DNA of 64,000 nt from an uncultured Caldisericota bacterium (GTDB lineage: Bacteria; Caldisericota; Caldisericia; Cryosericales; Cryosericaceae), in contig CAIQIK010000020.1 in assembly GCA_903871855.1 (NCBI GenBank), positions 124,001 through 188,000 on the forward strand, in the 5' to 3' direction. Position 1 is the stretch's first letter. Each line of letters starts with the position of its first letter. This document shows, piece by piece, positions 62,905 through 64,000 of this stretch. Both the position numbers and the translations under genes were made by a program. Below the pieces are notes generated by a model, which had not been told where the DNA came from, did no database searches, and was given only the letters and a program-made list of their open reading frames with translations.

Positions 62905-63708
62905 TCATCTTAAAGCGTTCCATTCTTCTCGGCCATATTTCCGGGCGACAATGCCGGAGGCGTTCAGCGCCTCTCGCGCAGTAAGAGAATCGCGAAGAAG
63001 ATGGATGCCTTCGGCAACCGAAAAGGCTGCAACGAGTGCGGCTGCCATTTCGTCGAATGAGACAGCTCGGTGTGCCTCGTCGCTGACGCTGGTCATGAGA
63101 CGAGCGGCCCGTTGCGCGGCATCTTGCACATTTGGCTGGGATGTCCGGACTACCGCAAAAAGTTTCTCCAGGTCATTCTTCAGAACGACAGAGCCGTGTT
63201 GGAGGAAACCGTCGCGCGTTCGCATCTGTGCAGAGCCGACAATTTTTCTTTGACAGGCGACGATGTCGGTGGTTCCCGGTGCCGTGAAGCACGATGCAGA
63301 TACAAAGCCGGTGGAGCCATGCGGAGCAAGTGCGGCCGATACTCCGACAACCAGGAGAGCTGCGACAATCGGTCCGCATATCCACTCATACGATGCTTCC
63401 AGCCCGAGAGCATAGAGAGGATCCGACTGTGGGATGGACACCGAGTAGGTGACTTCCATGTCGTGGAGCACCGCCCTGCCCCCCGTAGGGCGTCGGACCC
63501 ACGCAAGATGTCTCCTGCCTATTTCGGCGAAGTCCAGAGTTTCTGAAGCTCGCTGAGCGAAGCCGAGGGATGCCGTGGCAGGTGTCCACCCATAGAAACG
63601 AAGGATTGGCATACCCGACTGGCAGGCAGTATCAAACAAAGCCTCGTCTATGGCCATGTTCTCGTATGGAGTGCCGATGCCGGACATGATGCATCGCCAA
63701 GTTCTCAT
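62905..63708 (-). CDS. LipM-type octanoyltransferase/lipoate ligase family protein
   Basis: The 267-residue product has RRPTGGRAVLHDMEVTYS near residue 71, the Cys in SASCFTAPGTTD, and KIVGSAQMRTRDGFLQHGS near 157. The Cys in this position is the acyl-accepting residue of LipM. It transfers octanoate to lipoyl domains. Lipoate-protein ligase is the alternative. It diverges from the methyltransferase gene. Confidence 0.85.
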   Translation of the reverse strand: MRTWRCIMSGIGTPYENMAIDEALFDTACQSGMPILRFYGWTPATASLGFAQRASETLDFAEIGRRHLAWVRRPTGGRAVLHDMEVTYSVSIPQSDPLYALGLEASYEWICGPIVAALLVVGVSAALAPHGSTGFVSASCFTAPGTTDIVACQRKIVGSAQMRTRDGFLQHGSVVLKNDLEKLFAVVRTSQPNVQDAAQRAARLMTSVSDEAHRAVSFDEMAAALVAAFSVAEGIHLLRDSLTAREALNASGIVARKYGREEWNALR

Positions 63709-63783
63709 GCCAACATGCTACGGGCATGGACGCTACTGTCAAGAAAGATCTGAGTGAAGACAAGTTCAAGAGCTGCTTTCGTG

Positions 63784-63811
63784 TTGCATTTTGGCCTTGA
63801 TGCCTTAGTAT
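63784..63811 (+). promoter_or_regulatory. Predicted promoter of the methyltransferase gene
   Basis: TTGCAT (63784-63789) and TAGTAT (63806-63811) are separated by 16 bases; the -10 ends 9 bases before the ATG, so the mRNA would be leaderless. Confidence 0.5.
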
Positions 63812-63820
63812 TTTTGACAT

Positions 63821-64000
63821 ATGATAACTGCGGACTGGACACGCGAGTACTTTGACGATACGTACAGGTGCCTCTTTCTGGATACGGTGGACCCGGCCAG
63901 AACAAGGTACCAAGTGCAGCAGCTCCTGAAAATGTGCGCAGTACTGCCCGGAGCTACCGTTCTTGATGTTGGATGTGGCGTTGGACGGCACAGCATCGAG
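63821..64000 (+). CDS. SAM-dependent methyltransferase, C-terminus cut by window edge
   Basis: The visible 60 residues end in the SAM-binding motif VLDVGCGVGRHS of class I methyltransferases. The start MITADWTREYFDD is common in UbiE-like small-molecule methylases. No ribosome site is seen. The substrate cannot be told. Confidence 0.8.
   Translation, partial: MITADWTREYFDDTYRCLFLDTVDPARTRYQVQQLLKMCAVLPGATVLDVGCGVGRHSIE

Overview
The window is a gene-dense stretch of a bacterial chromosome of moderately high G+C. Informational and housekeeping genes (ileS, lysS, radA, greA, ruvCAB, pdxST, ispDF, tmk) point to a free-living bacterium. A long SRP RNA with an Alu domain, RNase HIII, type III pantothenate kinase, PdxS/PdxT, three GH57 glycosidases and an S-layer-homology surface enzyme fit a deep-branching or Gram-positive-like lineage. 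Caldisericota/Cryosericum or Thermotogota relatives are a guess only; 16S rRNA or a core-gene phylogeny would decide.

Layout. 1-6182 (minus): a GH57 operon (amylase-type enzyme, 4-alpha-glucanotransferase, branching enzyme) ending in a GalT-family gene cut by the window edge, preceded by a short Arg-rich leader ORF. 6222-11855 (minus): galT, galK, GH36 alpha-galactosidase and GH1 beta-glycosidase, ending at a strong terminator. galE diverges from it. Together these break down alpha-galactosides, beta-glucosides and alpha-glucans and feed galactose through the Leloir pathway. 13-18.2 kb: a Na/phosphate transporter, a rubredoxin-like protein, FolD, BirA and a protein with the N-terminal domain of dihydropteroate synthase. 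FolD and the DHPS-like protein have both lost key catalytic motifs. 18.2-28.4 kb: a surface 5'-nucleotidase with two catalytic modules around an SLH region, rnhC, ileS, and an unusual pair of a carotenoid oxygenase and a ThiF/MoeB protein. 28.4-34.9 kb: tRNA-Arg(ACG)-tadA-tRNA-Ser(CGA), a leaderless flavoprotein gene, pdxS-pdxT-yebC-ruvC-ruvA-ruvB.

34.9-48.0 kb is an accessory island. It starts with two palindromic repeats and ends with a broken nucleobase permease and a transposase-like relic. It carries a fused FdrA-YlbE protein (AllF-AllG) and a DUF2877 protein (AllH), which together resemble oxamate transcarbamylase. Between and after them are a cyclase/amidohydrolase, a GNAT-like protein, a thiolase-like protein without the catalytic Cys, its zinc-ribbon OB-fold partner, a three-subunit molybdenum hydroxylase of the xanthine dehydrogenase family and a cupin. 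The set looks like a catabolic route for an N-heterocycle or purine-like compound ending in carbamoyl transfer. This is the strongest candidate for an undescribed system.

48.0-54.5 kb (plus): tRNA-Ser(GCT)-coaX-dus-greA-lysS-radA-ispDF, closely packed. 54.5-62.8 kb (minus): a seven-gene overlapping operon (two PpiC/SurA-like membrane chaperones, a DUF885-like protein without its zinc motif, a deoxynucleoside kinase, an R3H ATPase, tmk, a PEGA protein), followed by the SRP RNA gene with its own promoter. The window ends with an octanoyltransferase-like gene and the start of a leaderless methyltransferase gene. Most promoters that can be read have a 16-bp spacer.
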